Positions 25,257-33,147 of a stretch of DNA of 64,000 bases are shown one piece after another. This DNA comes from Azospirillum baldaniorum. GTDB taxonomy: Bacteria > Pseudomonadota > Alphaproteobacteria > Azospirillales > Azospirillaceae. Location of the stretch: NCBI RefSeq assembly GCF_003119195.2, contig NZ_CP022254.1, forward strand, positions 1,210,001 to 1,274,000, given 5' to 3'. The first letter of the stretch is position 1; every line of letters starts with the position of its first letter. The notes beneath the pieces were generated by a model. It made no database searches and was not told where the DNA came from. It was given only the letters and a program-made list of their open reading frames with translations. The position numbers were made by a program, and so were the translations under genes.

Positions 25257-25895
25257 ATGGGCAACCGTGTGAGGCGTCTGGGACTCGCGGCGGCGACAGG
25301 GGCATGTCTGCTGGCCGGTGCGGCCGCCGCGCAGATGGCTCCCCAGGCGGCCACCCAGGGTCCCCTGCGGCTCGTGCCGCAGCCCATTCCCTCTCCGGCT
25401 CCTTCTCCGGCTGTGGAGCAGCCCCCTGCCCCGCCGGTCCCCGTTCCACCGCAGCCGTCCTCGGCGGCCACGGTGGTCCGGCCGGGTCAGCCCGCGGCCA
25501 ACCCTGCGCCCATCCCGCAGCCCGCCGCGAGCGCTGACCCGGCCCAAATCCATCCGCCCACGCCGCGCCCCCAACCGACCGACGGGGTCGCGGCGGTGCG
25601 CGCCTTCTATGACGCCTTGGGGCAGGCGGACGCCGCGCGGGCCAACACCTACGTCATTCCCGAGAAGCGGGGCAGCGGGGCCTACGACATCGCGTCCATG
25701 AACCGCTTCTACGGCAACATGAGCGTTCCCGTCCGCCTGCTGGCCGCGGAGCCCATCGGTCGGAATGCCGTGCGCGTGCGCTACCATTACGTCTATGTGA
25801 ATGGCCGCAGCTGCGACGGCGCCGCCGAGGTCGCGCTGGCCGAGCGCGACGGGTTGGCGCTGATCGAACGGATCAAGGCGCTCAACGACTGCTGA
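25257..25895 (+). CDS. Exported hypothetical protein with proline-rich linker
   Basis: 212 residues; not recognised as a named family. A signal peptide is evident (VRRLGLAAATGACLLAGAAAAQ). It is followed by a linker of about 80 residues rich in Pro, Ala and Gln. The C-terminal domain is about 100 residues (VAAVRAFYDALGQADAARANTYVIPEKRG ... VRYHYVYVNGRSCDGAAEV ... ALNDC). The folded part resembles small NTF2-like or SnoaL-like folds in its FYDALGQAD start, but that is a guess. Two Cys residues could form a disulfide. The ATG at 25257 has GGAG upstream. It is convergent with the YgiQ gene across a palindromic repeat. Confidence 0.75.
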   Translation: MGNRVRRLGLAAATGACLLAGAAAAQMAPQAATQGPLRLVPQPIPSPAPSPAVEQPPAPPVPVPPQPSSAATVVRPGQPAANPAPIPQPAASADPAQIHPPTPRPQPTDGVAAVRAFYDALGQADAARANTYVIPEKRGSGAYDIASMNRFYGNMSVPVRLLAAEPIGRNAVRVRYHYVYVNGRSCDGAAEVALAERDGLALIERIKALNDC

Positions 25896-25903
25896 GGTCT
25901 TGT

Positions 25904-26035
25904 CCCCTCTCCCCTCCGGGGAGAGGGTTAGGGTGAGGGGGTTGCGCGTGACGTCACGTCCGGCACACGCGCAACCCCCTCACCCTCCCCACGCCGTAGG
26001 CGTGGGTCCCCTCCCTCTCCCCGGAGGGGAGAGGG
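25904..26035. repeat. Palindromic repeat, family B copy 2, with a nested palindrome
   Basis: Arms CCCTCTCCCCTCCGGGGAGA and CTCTCCCCGGAGGGGAGAGG around GTTGCGCG/CGCGCAAC. The right arm is split by an insert containing CCCACGCCGTAGGCGTGGG, itself a palindrome. It fills the space between two convergent genes and may terminate both. Confidence 0.85.
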
Positions 26036-28132
26036 CTACCTTGCCCTTCCCGTCGGCTTGCCGGCCTTGGCCGGCGTCCGGCGGCCCTTGCCGGCCTGCT
26101 GGGTGTAGAAGGTCTTGCCCGGCTTCGGCCTGTCCGCTCCGGGTTTGTCAGCCTTGCCCATACCCCCCGTCGTTTGCCAGGCCGGCACGAGCTGGTGCTC
26201 GCCCGGCCCGATCAGGTCGCTGCGGCCCATGGCCTTCAGCGCGTCGCGCAGCACCGGCCAGTTCTCCGGGTCGTGGTAGCGCAGGAAGGCCTTGTGCAGG
26301 CGGCGCTGCTTCAGCCCCTTGGCCGAGAACACCGTCTCCGACCCCTCGCGGCGGATCGGGCGCAACGGGTTGCGGTCGCTGTGGTACATCGCCGTGGCGA
26401 GCGCCATGGGAGAGGGCAGGTAGGTCTGCACCTGATCGGCCTTGAAGCCGTTCCGCTTCAGCCACAAAGCGAGGTTCATCATGTCCTCGTCGCTGGTGCC
26501 GGGATGGGCGGCGATGAAGTAGGGGATGAGGTAGAGCTTCTTGCCCGCCGCCTTGGCCGCCTTCTCGAACATCTCCTTGAAGCGGTCGTAGGTGCCGATG
26601 CCCGGCTTCATCATCTTGGACAGCGGGCCAGGCTCGGTGTGCTCCGGCGCGATCTTCAGGTAACCGCCGACATGGTGGGTCACCAGTTCCTTCACATACT
26701 CCGGGCTGCGGACGGCGAGGTCGTAGCGCAGGCCCGAGGCGATGTTGATCTTCTTCACGCCGGGGATGGCGCGGGCCTTGCGGTAGAGCTGGATCAGGTC
26801 GCTGTGGTCGGTGTTCAGGTTCTTGCAGATGTCCGGGAAGACGCAGGACGGACGGCGGCAGACCTTCTCGATCTCCGGGTCCTTGCAGGTCATGCGGTAC
26901 ATGTTGGCGGTCGGCCCGCCCATGTCGGAGATGACCCCGGTGAAGCCCTTCACCTTGTCGCGGATCTCCTCGATCTCCTTGAGGATCGAGCCCTCCGAGC
27001 GGCTCTGGATGATGCGCCCCTCATGCTCGGTGATGGAGCAGAAGGAACAGCCGCCGAAGCAGCCGCGCATGATGTTCACCGAGAAGCGGATCATCTCCCA
27101 GGCCGGGATGCGCGCGTCGCCGTAGGACGGGTGGGGCGCGCGGGCGTAGGGCAGGCCGTAGACCCCGTCCATCTCCGCCGTGGTCAGCGGGATCGGCGGC
27201 GTGGTCAGCCAGACCTCGCGGTCGCCGTGCCGCTGCACCAGCGCGCGGGCGTTGCCGGGGTTGCTCTCCTGATGCAGCACGCGCGAGGCGTGGGCGTAGA
27301 GCACCTTGTCGGCGCTGACCTGCTCGAAGGAGGGCAGGCGGACCACCGTGCGGTCGGCCCCGGCGGCGCGCGGGGCGGCGGGCGTCAGCTCGTCGATGCT
27401 GCTGCTGTCGATGACGGTCCAGCCGTCCGGCACGCGGCTGCGAACGATGGAGGTGCCGCGGACGTCGTCGATCTCCCGCGCCTTCTCCCCGGCCGCGATG
27501 CGGTGGGCGACGTCGATGATCGCGCGCTCGGCGTTGCCGTAGCACAGGATGTCGGCCTTGGAGTCCACCAGGACGGAGCGGCGGACCTTCTCGCTCCAAT
27601 GGTCGTACTGGGCGATGCGGCGGAGGCTGGCCTCGATGCCGCCCAGCACGATGGGCACGTCCTTGTAGGCTTCGCGGCAGCGCTGGCTGTAGACGATCAC
27701 CGCGCGGTCGGGCCGCTTGCCGCCCTCGTCGTTGGGGGTGTAGCTGTCGTTGTGACGCAGGCGGCGGTCCGAGGTGTAGTGGTTCACCATCGAGTCCATG
27801 TTGCCGCCGGTCACCCCGAAGAACAGGTTCGGCTTGCCCAGCGCCTTGAACGGCTCCGCGCTGCTCCAGTCCGGCTGGGCGATGATGCCGACGCGGAAGC
27901 CCTGCGCCTCCAGCAGCCGCCCGATGATCGCCATGCCGAAGCTGGGATGATCGACATAGGCGTCGCCCGTCACCACCACGATGTCGCAGGAATCCCAGCC
28001 CAGCCGGTCCATCTCCGCCCGCGTCATCGGCAGGAAGGGCGCCGGCCGCCGGGCCTCCGTCCGGTGCCGGGGGAGGGAGAAGATGTCCCGCGCCGCCGGA
28101 ACGGCGACGGTGGGCGTGGCTTCGTTGAGCAT
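26036..28132 (-). CDS. YgiQ-family radical SAM protein
   Basis: About 698 residues. UPF0313/YgiQ family: N-terminal cobalamin-binding-like region (CDIVVVTGDAYVDHPSFGMAIIGRLLEAQGF), a radical SAM cluster motif CFGGCSFC (CxxxCxxC), and the C-terminal YgiQ segment. The C-terminal tail is basic and lysine-rich. The reaction of YgiQ proteins is not established. The ATG at 28132 is chosen because GGAGA precedes it; 32 further residues are possible up to 28228 but lack a ribosome site and look non-native. Confidence 0.9.
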   Translation of the reverse strand: MLNEATPTVAVPAARDIFSLPRHRTEARRPAPFLPMTRAEMDRLGWDSCDIVVVTGDAYVDHPSFGMAIIGRLLEAQGFRVGIIAQPDWSSAEPFKALGKPNLFFGVTGGNMDSMVNHYTSDRRLRHNDSYTPNDEGGKRPDRAVIVYSQRCREAYKDVPIVLGGIEASLRRIAQYDHWSEKVRRSVLVDSKADILCYGNAERAIIDVAHRIAAGEKAREIDDVRGTSIVRSRVPDGWTVIDSSSIDELTPAAPRAAGADRTVVRLPSFEQVSADKVLYAHASRVLHQESNPGNARALVQRHGDREVWLTTPPIPLTTAEMDGVYGLPYARAPHPSYGDARIPAWEMIRFSVNIMRGCFGGCSFCSITEHEGRIIQSRSEGSILKEIEEIRDKVKGFTGVISDMGGPTANMYRMTCKDPEIEKVCRRPSCVFPDICKNLNTDHSDLIQLYRKARAIPGVKKINIASGLRYDLAVRSPEYVKELVTHHVGGYLKIAPEHTEPGPLSKMMKPGIGTYDRFKEMFEKAAKAAGKKLYLIPYFIAAHPGTSDEDMMNLALWLKRNGFKADQVQTYLPSPMALATAMYHSDRNPLRPIRREGSETVFSAKGLKQRRLHKAFLRYHDPENWPVLRDALKAMGRSDLIGPGEHQLVPAWQTTGGMGKADKPGADRPKPGKTFYTQQAGKGRRTPAKAGKPTGRAR

Positions 28133-28443
28133 GACGCTCTCCGTTCGGGCCGCCGGTGCGCGAGGAGCGCTGCCGGGGCTGGGTGCTTGATGATCGGGTG
28201 CCGGTTTCATACCGGCAATGTCCGGCATGGTCCACCGCGCGAGTCCCTACGGAAGTGCCGCGGCGCGGTCAAGGATTGCCTGACCGTCGGGGTCAACTTT
28301 ATACGCGATTATGACGCCGTGATGTGTGCAGCCGGGCCGCCCGTGGCAAGGGGCCATGGGAAAGAGGGGCTGCAACAGGCGTCCCGGCACCCTGTTGGGA
28401 AGGGTTGAGACGCAAGCCTTTCCCCATAGGACAGGAGTGGACC
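28133..28443. other. Intergenic region between divergent ygiQ-like and small acidic protein genes
   Basis: About 310 bases with no credible gene. It must hold the promoters for both directions. A GTCAACTTTATACGC stretch near 28289-28303 is the only AT-richer part and may be a promoter; nothing else is recognised. Confidence 0.5.
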
Positions 28444-28629
28444 ATGAGCACCGACAAGCGTTACGGCGACCAGCGCGACGAACCGCTCGACATCAAGAAC
28501 ACCCGCGCCGACCCCGCCATCGACGAGGAGAAGATGGGCTTCCAGAACATCGAAGGGCCGGGGGCCGAGACCAGAAAGGATAAGGCGCCGGGCACGGACG
28601 ACTCTCCGGACAGCGCACCCCGGCCGTGA
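28444..28629 (+). CDS. Small hydrophilic acidic protein (hypothetical)
   Basis: 61 residues with no hydrophobic core and many charged residues (KRYGDQRDEPLDIKNTRADPAIDEEK ... KDKAPGTDDSPDSAPRP), so probably disordered. Family not recognised. GGAG lies seven bases before the ATG, which is better than an upstream in-frame ATG at 28324. It is followed 63 bases later by another small disordered-looking protein with its own strong ribosome site. Possibly stress-related, but no direct evidence. Confidence 0.6.
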   Translation: MSTDKRYGDQRDEPLDIKNTRADPAIDEEKMGFQNIEGPGAETRKDKAPGTDDSPDSAPRP

Positions 28630-28692
28630 CGGGGACCCCCGCAGGCACCGCGGACGTTGTTCGCTGGAACCACAACAAAGCGGAGGTTCGCC

Positions 28693-28887
28693 ATGGCTGA
28701 AGAGAAGACACCCGACCGCCCTTCCCAGGCGGGGGGCGAGGCGGGGAAGGACTCCCCGTTGGAGGACAAGACCAAGACGCCCGGCGACGGGACGCTCCAG
28801 GACGCCGTTCCCGCCGGAACCACGTCCGACGAGCTGCGGCGGCGCGCGGAAGAGGATGACGGGTCCGTCCAACCGGGCACCGGCTGA
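28693..28887 (+). CDS. Small hydrophilic protein (hypothetical), second of a pair
   Basis: 64 residues, rich in Glu, Asp, Lys, Pro and Gly (AEEKTPDRPSQAGGEAGKDS ... ELRRRAEEDDGSVQPGTG), with no membrane segment or recognisable domain. CGGAGG at 28681-28686 gives a good ribosome site. Composition resembles the gene before it, with a similar K-D-x-P-G-D-D-type tail, so the two may be distant duplicates, but the similarity is too weak to be sure. Confidence 0.6.
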   Translation: MAEEKTPDRPSQAGGEAGKDSPLEDKTKTPGDGTLQDAVPAGTTSDELRRRAEEDDGSVQPGTG

Positions 28888-28912
28888 CGCGTCGTCGGCG
28901 TCGTCGGTTTCA

Positions 28913-28930
28913 TCATACGACGTCGTATGA
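28913..28930. promoter_or_regulatory. Perfect 18-bp palindrome TCATACGACGTCGTATGA
   Basis: Perfectly symmetrical 18-mer in the short gap between two convergent genes. A copy with two changes lies at the edge of the replication origin (7239-7256). Its symmetry suggests a dimeric DNA-binding protein; the convergent position argues against a promoter operator. Confidence 0.5.
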
Positions 28931-28933
28931 GAA

Positions 28934-30751
28934 CTACCGGGTGACGCTCTCGCCCACGGGCGCGGCCAATCCGACCATGGCATAGCTGTTGCGGATGGCC
29001 GCGTCCAGCGTCGGGGGCAGGGGCTGGATGCGCTGCTCCCGCGCGGCGCGGCGGGCGAAATCGGGGTCCGCCGCCAGGGCCCGCGTCGCCGCCGCCTTGG
29101 CCTCGTCCATCCGGCCCATCTGCACGAAGGCGACGGCCAGGGCAGCCTGGGCCGGCGCGGCGGCGGTCACCTCGAATTCCAGCTTCGTGCTGTCCGGGTG
29201 CCCATGGCGCTGGAGGGCGAAGCTGTAGGCGGGAAGGAGCCGCTCCCGCTGTGCGGGATCGCGTTCCATCGCCTGCTCCAGCAGGGGGAGGCCTTTCGTG
29301 GGCTGGCCGGCTTCGACATGCCAGAGGCCGAGGTCGCCGAGCACAAGGGCGTTTCCAGGGGACGCCTGCAAGGCGCGCTGGCCGGCGGCGAAGCAGGAAG
29401 CGTACTGCCCGCGCAGGCAATAGGCGGTGTAGAGCGCCGTCAACGGGCGCAGCGAGGTCGGCTCCAGTTCGGTGGCGCGCAGGGCGGCTGCCAGGGCATC
29501 GTTGAGGGCGACGTCGTTCCGTTCCGTCCGATACGCGTCGGACTGCAGAAGGGACAGCGCCGACCACAGCCGGGCGGACTCGCTGGCGTTGGTCGTCAGC
29601 GCGCTGGCGGCCGAGGTCAGGCAACCGCTCAGGGCGGTTCGCTCGGCCGGCGGGACTTCGTGCCGACCGGTGGCGAGGAAGGCGCACTCGCGCGGCGACA
29701 GGCTGGTGGCTGGTTTGGTGCGCAGACGCGCGGTGGCAACCGGCAACAGCGGACCCTGCGCAGCGGTGAGCGGTTCGACGATGCCGGCCGCCAAGGCCTG
29801 CGGGGTGGGTGCTCCCTCTGGCCCGGCCGGCCGGTCCAGACTGCTGGACCACAGCACCGCTCCGGTGGCGAGGTCGGTCAAGTGGACGACCAGGCGCACC
29901 GCCGCATCATGCCCCTGAAGGCTTCCGGACAGGCGAAACCCTTGATGGGGCAGGGCGGCGGTCGGCGGCGGGGCGATCCGTACCGGAAGATCGGTCCGGA
30001 TGGCGAGGCTGCTGGCAATCTCGTCGGTCAGCATGGCGGCGAGCGCGCCGTCCTCCGCCGACTGGCCGGTGGTGCGGAAGGGCCCGACGACGAGGGTCAT
30101 CGATGCATCGACCGCCATGGCCGGGGCCGCCGACAACGTCGTCGAGTGGGGCAGAGCCGGCTCGCTCCCCCTCGGTTCCGCGCCGGCCAGGATCGGATGG
30201 GGGCCGAGGGCCAGCGCTTCCTCCACGTCGGCGGGAGTGGCGAGGGTCCGACCGACCAGCAGGCCGGCCAACCCGACCGCGATCAGCACCACGGCGGCCA
30301 ACCCGGCGATGCGCAGGGAAACGGGCCTGCGCATTGTTTCCGTCGCCGGAATGGCGCGGGGGTCAGGCAGGGCGGGGGGAGCGTCGTCGTTCAGCCGTTC
30401 GAAGCGGGGGGCGTAGCCGCCCTTTGGGACGACGATGCGGATCGGGTCGTCACGGCCTGCCGTCAGATAGTAATGCTCCAGGCTGCGGCGCAGCCGCCCG
30501 GCCTCCAACCGCACGATGGGATCGGATTGCGGGTCGAAGCTCGGCTCCCGGTTGAAGACGCTGACGGCGATGCAGTAGGCCTTGATCTGCTGCGCCCGCC
30601 CGTCCAGGCACTCCTCGACCACATAGCGCAGGAAGCGGCGGTTGCGGTCCGACGCGTCGAAATGGTCGCTCGCCAATATCCGCTCAAGCTGGGTCCTGAC
30701 GGCACGATCATCCAATGCCCACCCCTGCGCGGGCGGAGTTTCCTCGGTCAT
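28934..30751 (-). CDS. Membrane-anchored TPR protein with N-terminal putative DNA-binding domain
   Basis: About 605 residues. The N-terminal 120 residues (ILASDHFDASDRNRRFLRYVVEECLDG ... SDPIVRLEAGRLRRSLEHYY ... PKGGYAPRF) match a domain common in rhizobial and Azospirillum proteins annotated as adenylate-cyclase-like or CadC-like regulators. A single membrane helix lies near residues 145-168. The periplasmic part has a TolB-like segment (LVVGPFRTTGQS) and C-terminal TPR-type helices (LRATELEPTSLRPLTALYTAYCLRGQ). No cyclase catalytic domain is present. The ATG at 30751 has GGGAG upstream. The function is inferred only as one-component signalling across the membrane. Confidence 0.7.
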   Translation of the reverse strand: MTEETPPAQGWALDDRAVRTQLERILASDHFDASDRNRRFLRYVVEECLDGRAQQIKAYCIAVSVFNREPSFDPQSDPIVRLEAGRLRRSLEHYYLTAGRDDPIRIVVPKGGYAPRFERLNDDAPPALPDPRAIPATETMRRPVSLRIAGLAAVVLIAVGLAGLLVGRTLATPADVEEALALGPHPILAGAEPRGSEPALPHSTTLSAAPAMAVDASMTLVVGPFRTTGQSAEDGALAAMLTDEIASSLAIRTDLPVRIAPPPTAALPHQGFRLSGSLQGHDAAVRLVVHLTDLATGAVLWSSSLDRPAGPEGAPTPQALAAGIVEPLTAAQGPLLPVATARLRTKPATSLSPRECAFLATGRHEVPPAERTALSGCLTSAASALTTNASESARLWSALSLLQSDAYRTERNDVALNDALAAALRATELEPTSLRPLTALYTAYCLRGQYASCFAAGQRALQASPGNALVLGDLGLWHVEAGQPTKGLPLLEQAMERDPAQRERLLPAYSFALQRHGHPDSTKLEFEVTAAAPAQAALAVAFVQMGRMDEAKAAATRALAADPDFARRAAREQRIQPLPPTLDAAIRNSYAMVGLAAPVGESVTR

Positions 30752-31328
30752 TCGTGACGTCTCCCGAACGTTGAGAAAGACCACGGGCAATCTTTCTCAA
30801 AAGGGGTGGGTCGATGTGTTGGCGGCATTCTTTCATCGGGAAAAACTGATGTCCATTGGCCCTGTGCTTTTAGGACGGACCATATTCCCGAAGTCCGCCC
30901 GTTTCTCTGATCGTTGGGATAGGGCAGTCATCCGAAGGCTGGGGGCACCGGACCGAAGGCGGCGAGGCGCACCCCCGCCGAACGGGGCGTAAACTACCGT
31001 ATGCTACCCGCCGCGGCGGAACGGTCGGGCCGTTGTCCGGGTTACCCGCCGCCGGACAGGGGACTCGACACGGGAGAGCCCGAACACTGGCTGAAGGCTT
31101 CTCCCGTCCCCGCGGCACGCCCGGCTCACCGACGCGCATCCCCCGCCGTCGACCCCGCCGTCAACAAGGCGTGCCGACATTTCCCGGTTTTCCCTGTTCT
31201 CGGCTTCGGTAACGCAACGCACCGGTGGTTCCATGTCTTTTTTGTCGTCGTCTTTTTTGTCGTCTCTGAACGTTCCGTCGCGCCGCTACCCGACACCGCA
31301 CCTTCAAACGTCTCCCCATAAATCCCCG
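30752..31328. other. Gene-poor region between divergent TPR and DUF882 genes
   Basis: About 580 bases with no supported gene. It contains a 7-bp inverted repeat (ACGGGAG/CTCCCGT near 31070-31110) and a near-perfect direct repeat GTCTTTTTTGTCGTC at about 31230-31260, which lies in a possible 5' extension of the downstream gene. No promoter could be assigned with confidence. Confidence 0.5.
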
Positions 31329-31880
31329 ATGGACCAGCCTGCCGCGGCCGCGCTGACGCGCCGCGGCATCTTCGGACTGGGGGCCGCCGTGGCGGTCGGC
31401 GTCTGCGACAGCCGCAGCGCGGCGGCGTGGGAGCCGGCGCCGGAGCGCACGCTGCGGATCTACAACTGCCTGACGGGGGAGAGCTTCGATGGCATCTATT
31501 GGGCGGAGGGGCGCCCGGTTGCGGAGGCGATGGCCCGCATCGACTGGGTGCTGCGCGACCATCGCAGCGACGATTGCCACCGCATCGATCTCGCCCTGCT
31601 GAACCGCCTGTCGGAGATGCAGGAGAAGCTGGACAGCCAGCATCCGTTCGAGGTGCTGTCAGCCTTCCGGTCCCAGGAAACCAACCGCCGCGTCAAGGGG
31701 GCGGCGACGGGCAGCCTGCATCTGCAGGGGCGGGCGGTCGACCTGCGCCTGCAGGGGCGGCGCGCGGTGGACCTCTACCGCTGCGCCCTGTCCTTCGGCG
31801 ACGGCGGGGCGGGCTGCTACGCCAAGCGGAACTTCGTCCATGTGGACACCGGGCCGACGCGGCGCTGGATGGGAGCCTGA
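31329..31880 (+). CDS. DUF882 / YcbK-like peptidase-family protein with Tat signal
   Basis: 183 residues. A twin-arginine signal (LTRRGIFGLGAAVAVGV) is followed by a YcbK/DUF882 domain of the M15 (D-Ala-D-Ala carboxypeptidase) type. The metal-binding pattern is visible: SAFRSQETN, then GSLHLQGRAVDL (His and Asp) and FVHVDTG (His). E. coli YcbK (MepK) is a murein endopeptidase. Start uncertain: the ATG at 31329 puts the RR motif near the N-terminus; an in-frame ATG at 31233 would add 32 Ser-rich residues encoded partly by a direct repeat. Confidence 0.85.
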   Translation: MDQPAAAALTRRGIFGLGAAVAVGVCDSRSAAAWEPAPERTLRIYNCLTGESFDGIYWAEGRPVAEAMARIDWVLRDHRSDDCHRIDLALLNRLSEMQEKLDSQHPFEVLSAFRSQETNRRVKGAATGSLHLQGRAVDLRLQGRRAVDLYRCALSFGDGGAGCYAKRNFVHVDTGPTRRWMGA

Positions 31881-32046
31881 ACGTGGCGGCGCGGAATCGG
31901 GACTTTTCGTCGCAGAACCTTTTGCCAGGGGGCATCGGGCGAAGGGCATTACGCCGATGGATGGATTGTGCGCAGGACGGAGGAAGCGCACCATAGCCCG
32001 AAAAAGAAGGCCAAACGATCAGGCCAATGCTCTTTGGGAGGAGCCT

Positions 32047-32322
32047 ATGCTAACCCCAACCGACCTTGCGGACCCCCGAGGCCGCAGCCTATCGGCGCGC
32101 CGTCACCCGTTGACGGACCCGGCCCGGATGGCCCAGGCCCGCACGCTGGCGGGCTGGATCGCCGTGATCGCCGAAGACCGCGGCCTGGACGAGCGTGGCG
32201 TGGCCGCCGCCACCGGCCTGGACATCGAGGACGTCCGGGCGGTTCTGGGCGGCACCGTGTTCATGATGCCCGTGAGCACGCTCGACCGCGCGCTGCGCCG
32301 CCTGGAAGGCCGCCCGCACTGA
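32047..32322 (+). CDS. Small helix-turn-helix-like protein (first of two)
   Basis: 91 residues. The central part (ARTLAGWIAVIAEDRGLDERGVAAATGLDIEDVRAVLGG) has the spacing of an XRE-like helix-turn-helix, followed by a short helix (STLDRALRRLEGRPH). GGAGG six bases before the ATG makes the start firm; upstream frame extension is unsupported. A similar protein follows 47 bases later, so they may be a duplicated pair of regulators. No toxin partner is seen. Targets unknown. Confidence 0.7.
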   Translation: MLTPTDLADPRGRSLSARRHPLTDPARMAQARTLAGWIAVIAEDRGLDERGVAAATGLDIEDVRAVLGGTVFMMPVSTLDRALRRLEGRPH

Positions 32323-32369
32323 GGAGCCGCAAACCCGCCTCTCCCTGCCCGCCGGCACAGGAGGACCGC

Positions 32370-32594
32370 ATGACCCATCACGTCCGCAAACGGAGCAGCG
32401 CCATGGACCGCTCGGAGAAACGCGACGCCATCACCCGCATCCGCCACGCCGCCGAACAGCAAGGGTTGGACGCCGGCGATCTGGCCCGGATGACCGGTCT
32501 GGCACCGGGGCACGCCCGCGCGATCCTGTCCGGTTTCGGCTCGACGGTTCCGCGCGATGCCCTGGACCGCACGGTGTCCGTCCTGCCGGAGTGA
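32370..32594 (+). CDS. Small helix-turn-helix-like protein (second of two)
   Basis: 74 residues. The pattern IRHAAEQQGLDAGDLARMTGLAPGHARAILSGFGSTVPRDALDRTVSVLPE parallels the preceding protein (GLD-x-x-x-x-A-x-x-TGL-x-x-x-x-x-R-A-x-L). AGGAGG is directly upstream of the ATG at 32370; an internal ATG at 32403 is an alternative. The gene ends 47 bases before a strong terminator hairpin with an iteron-like 16-mer between. Function unknown beyond probable DNA binding. Confidence 0.7.
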   Translation: MTHHVRKRSSAMDRSEKRDAITRIRHAAEQQGLDAGDLARMTGLAPGHARAILSGFGSTVPRDALDRTVSVLPE

Positions 32595-32628
32595 GACGGA
32601 ACGCTCGTGACGTCACGCTCCTGACGGC

Positions 32629-32644
32629 ACGCTGAAATGGAAAC
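32629..32644 (+). repeat. Dispersed iteron copy before a terminator
   Basis: ACGCTGAAATGGAAAC, two mismatches to the origin iteron, overlapping the first bases of the terminator arm. Confidence 0.65.
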
Positions 32645-32670
32645 GGCGGCGCACCGGGTGCGCCGCCGTT
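32642..32670. terminator. Terminator hairpin between convergent genes
   Basis: Perfect 13-bp arms AACGGCGGCGCAC (32642-32654) and GTGCGCCGCCGTT (32658-32670) with a three-base loop, followed by GTTCCT. It lies between the second helix-turn-helix gene and the minus-strand small gene at 32699. Confidence 0.75.
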
Positions 32671-32698
32671 GTTCCTGAAACTTATGGAGTGCCGCGGT

Positions 32699-32908
32699 TC
32701 AGGCGACCGAGAGCACGTCCAGATAGACGTTCGCCGGCTCGGTCAGGTGAATCCGGTACAGCATGCCCGTCTGGTCGACGATGATGCTGGCGACGGGGTT
32801 CTTCGCGGCCATGTCGGTGACGGCGGCGCGCACGTTGCGCGGCAGGCTGTCGAGTTCGACGTCGCGGTAGCCGTTCTTGTCGGAGAACTTGATGGTCTTC
32901 TGGCCCAT
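32699..32908 (-). CDS. Small conserved-looking hypothetical protein
   Basis: 69 residues (GQKTIKFSDKNGYRDVELDSLP ... SIIVDQTGMLYRIHLTEPANVYLDVLSVA). Beta-rich, soluble, no signal peptide or metal motif; family not recognised. The frame has good codon usage for a GC-rich genome and is bounded by a terminator at its 3' side. It lies downstream of, and on the same strand as, uvrC but a palindromic repeat separates them. Confidence 0.6.
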   Translation of the reverse strand: MGQKTIKFSDKNGYRDVELDSLPRNVRAAVTDMAAKNPVASIIVDQTGMLYRIHLTEPANVYLDVLSVA

Positions 32909-33055
32909 GGTCAGGCGCCTTGTGCATATGCTCTGTTTGCGGTGGGCGGACCATGATCCCGCTGGGTTAAGGAAGCACTAACCAAAAAACCGTGCAAACG
33001 CAGGACTGATGAGCGGCGGCTGCATCGGTGTCTCTGGAATAATTCGGCCGCGGTT

Positions 33056-33140
33056 GCCCCCACCCTAACCCCCCCCGCTGGGCGGGAGAGGGGACTTTTC
33101 TCCCTCCCCTGCGATAGCGGGGGAGGGCCGGGGTGGGGGC
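33056..33140. repeat. Intergenic palindromic repeat, family A copy 2
   Basis: GCCCCCACCCTAACCCCC arm, GGGCGGGAGAGGGGAC centre and complementary CGGGGGAGGGCCGGGGTGGG arm, just downstream of uvrC. Somewhat degenerate in the left arm. Confidence 0.75.
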
Positions 33141-33147
33141 CGGCGGC

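Noticed and set aside
28665..28690. EcfG-type general stress promoter (GGAAC ... GTT) before the second small acidic gene
   Set aside because: The spacing is 15 bases and the -10 element would overlap the ribosome site, leaving no room for a leader.
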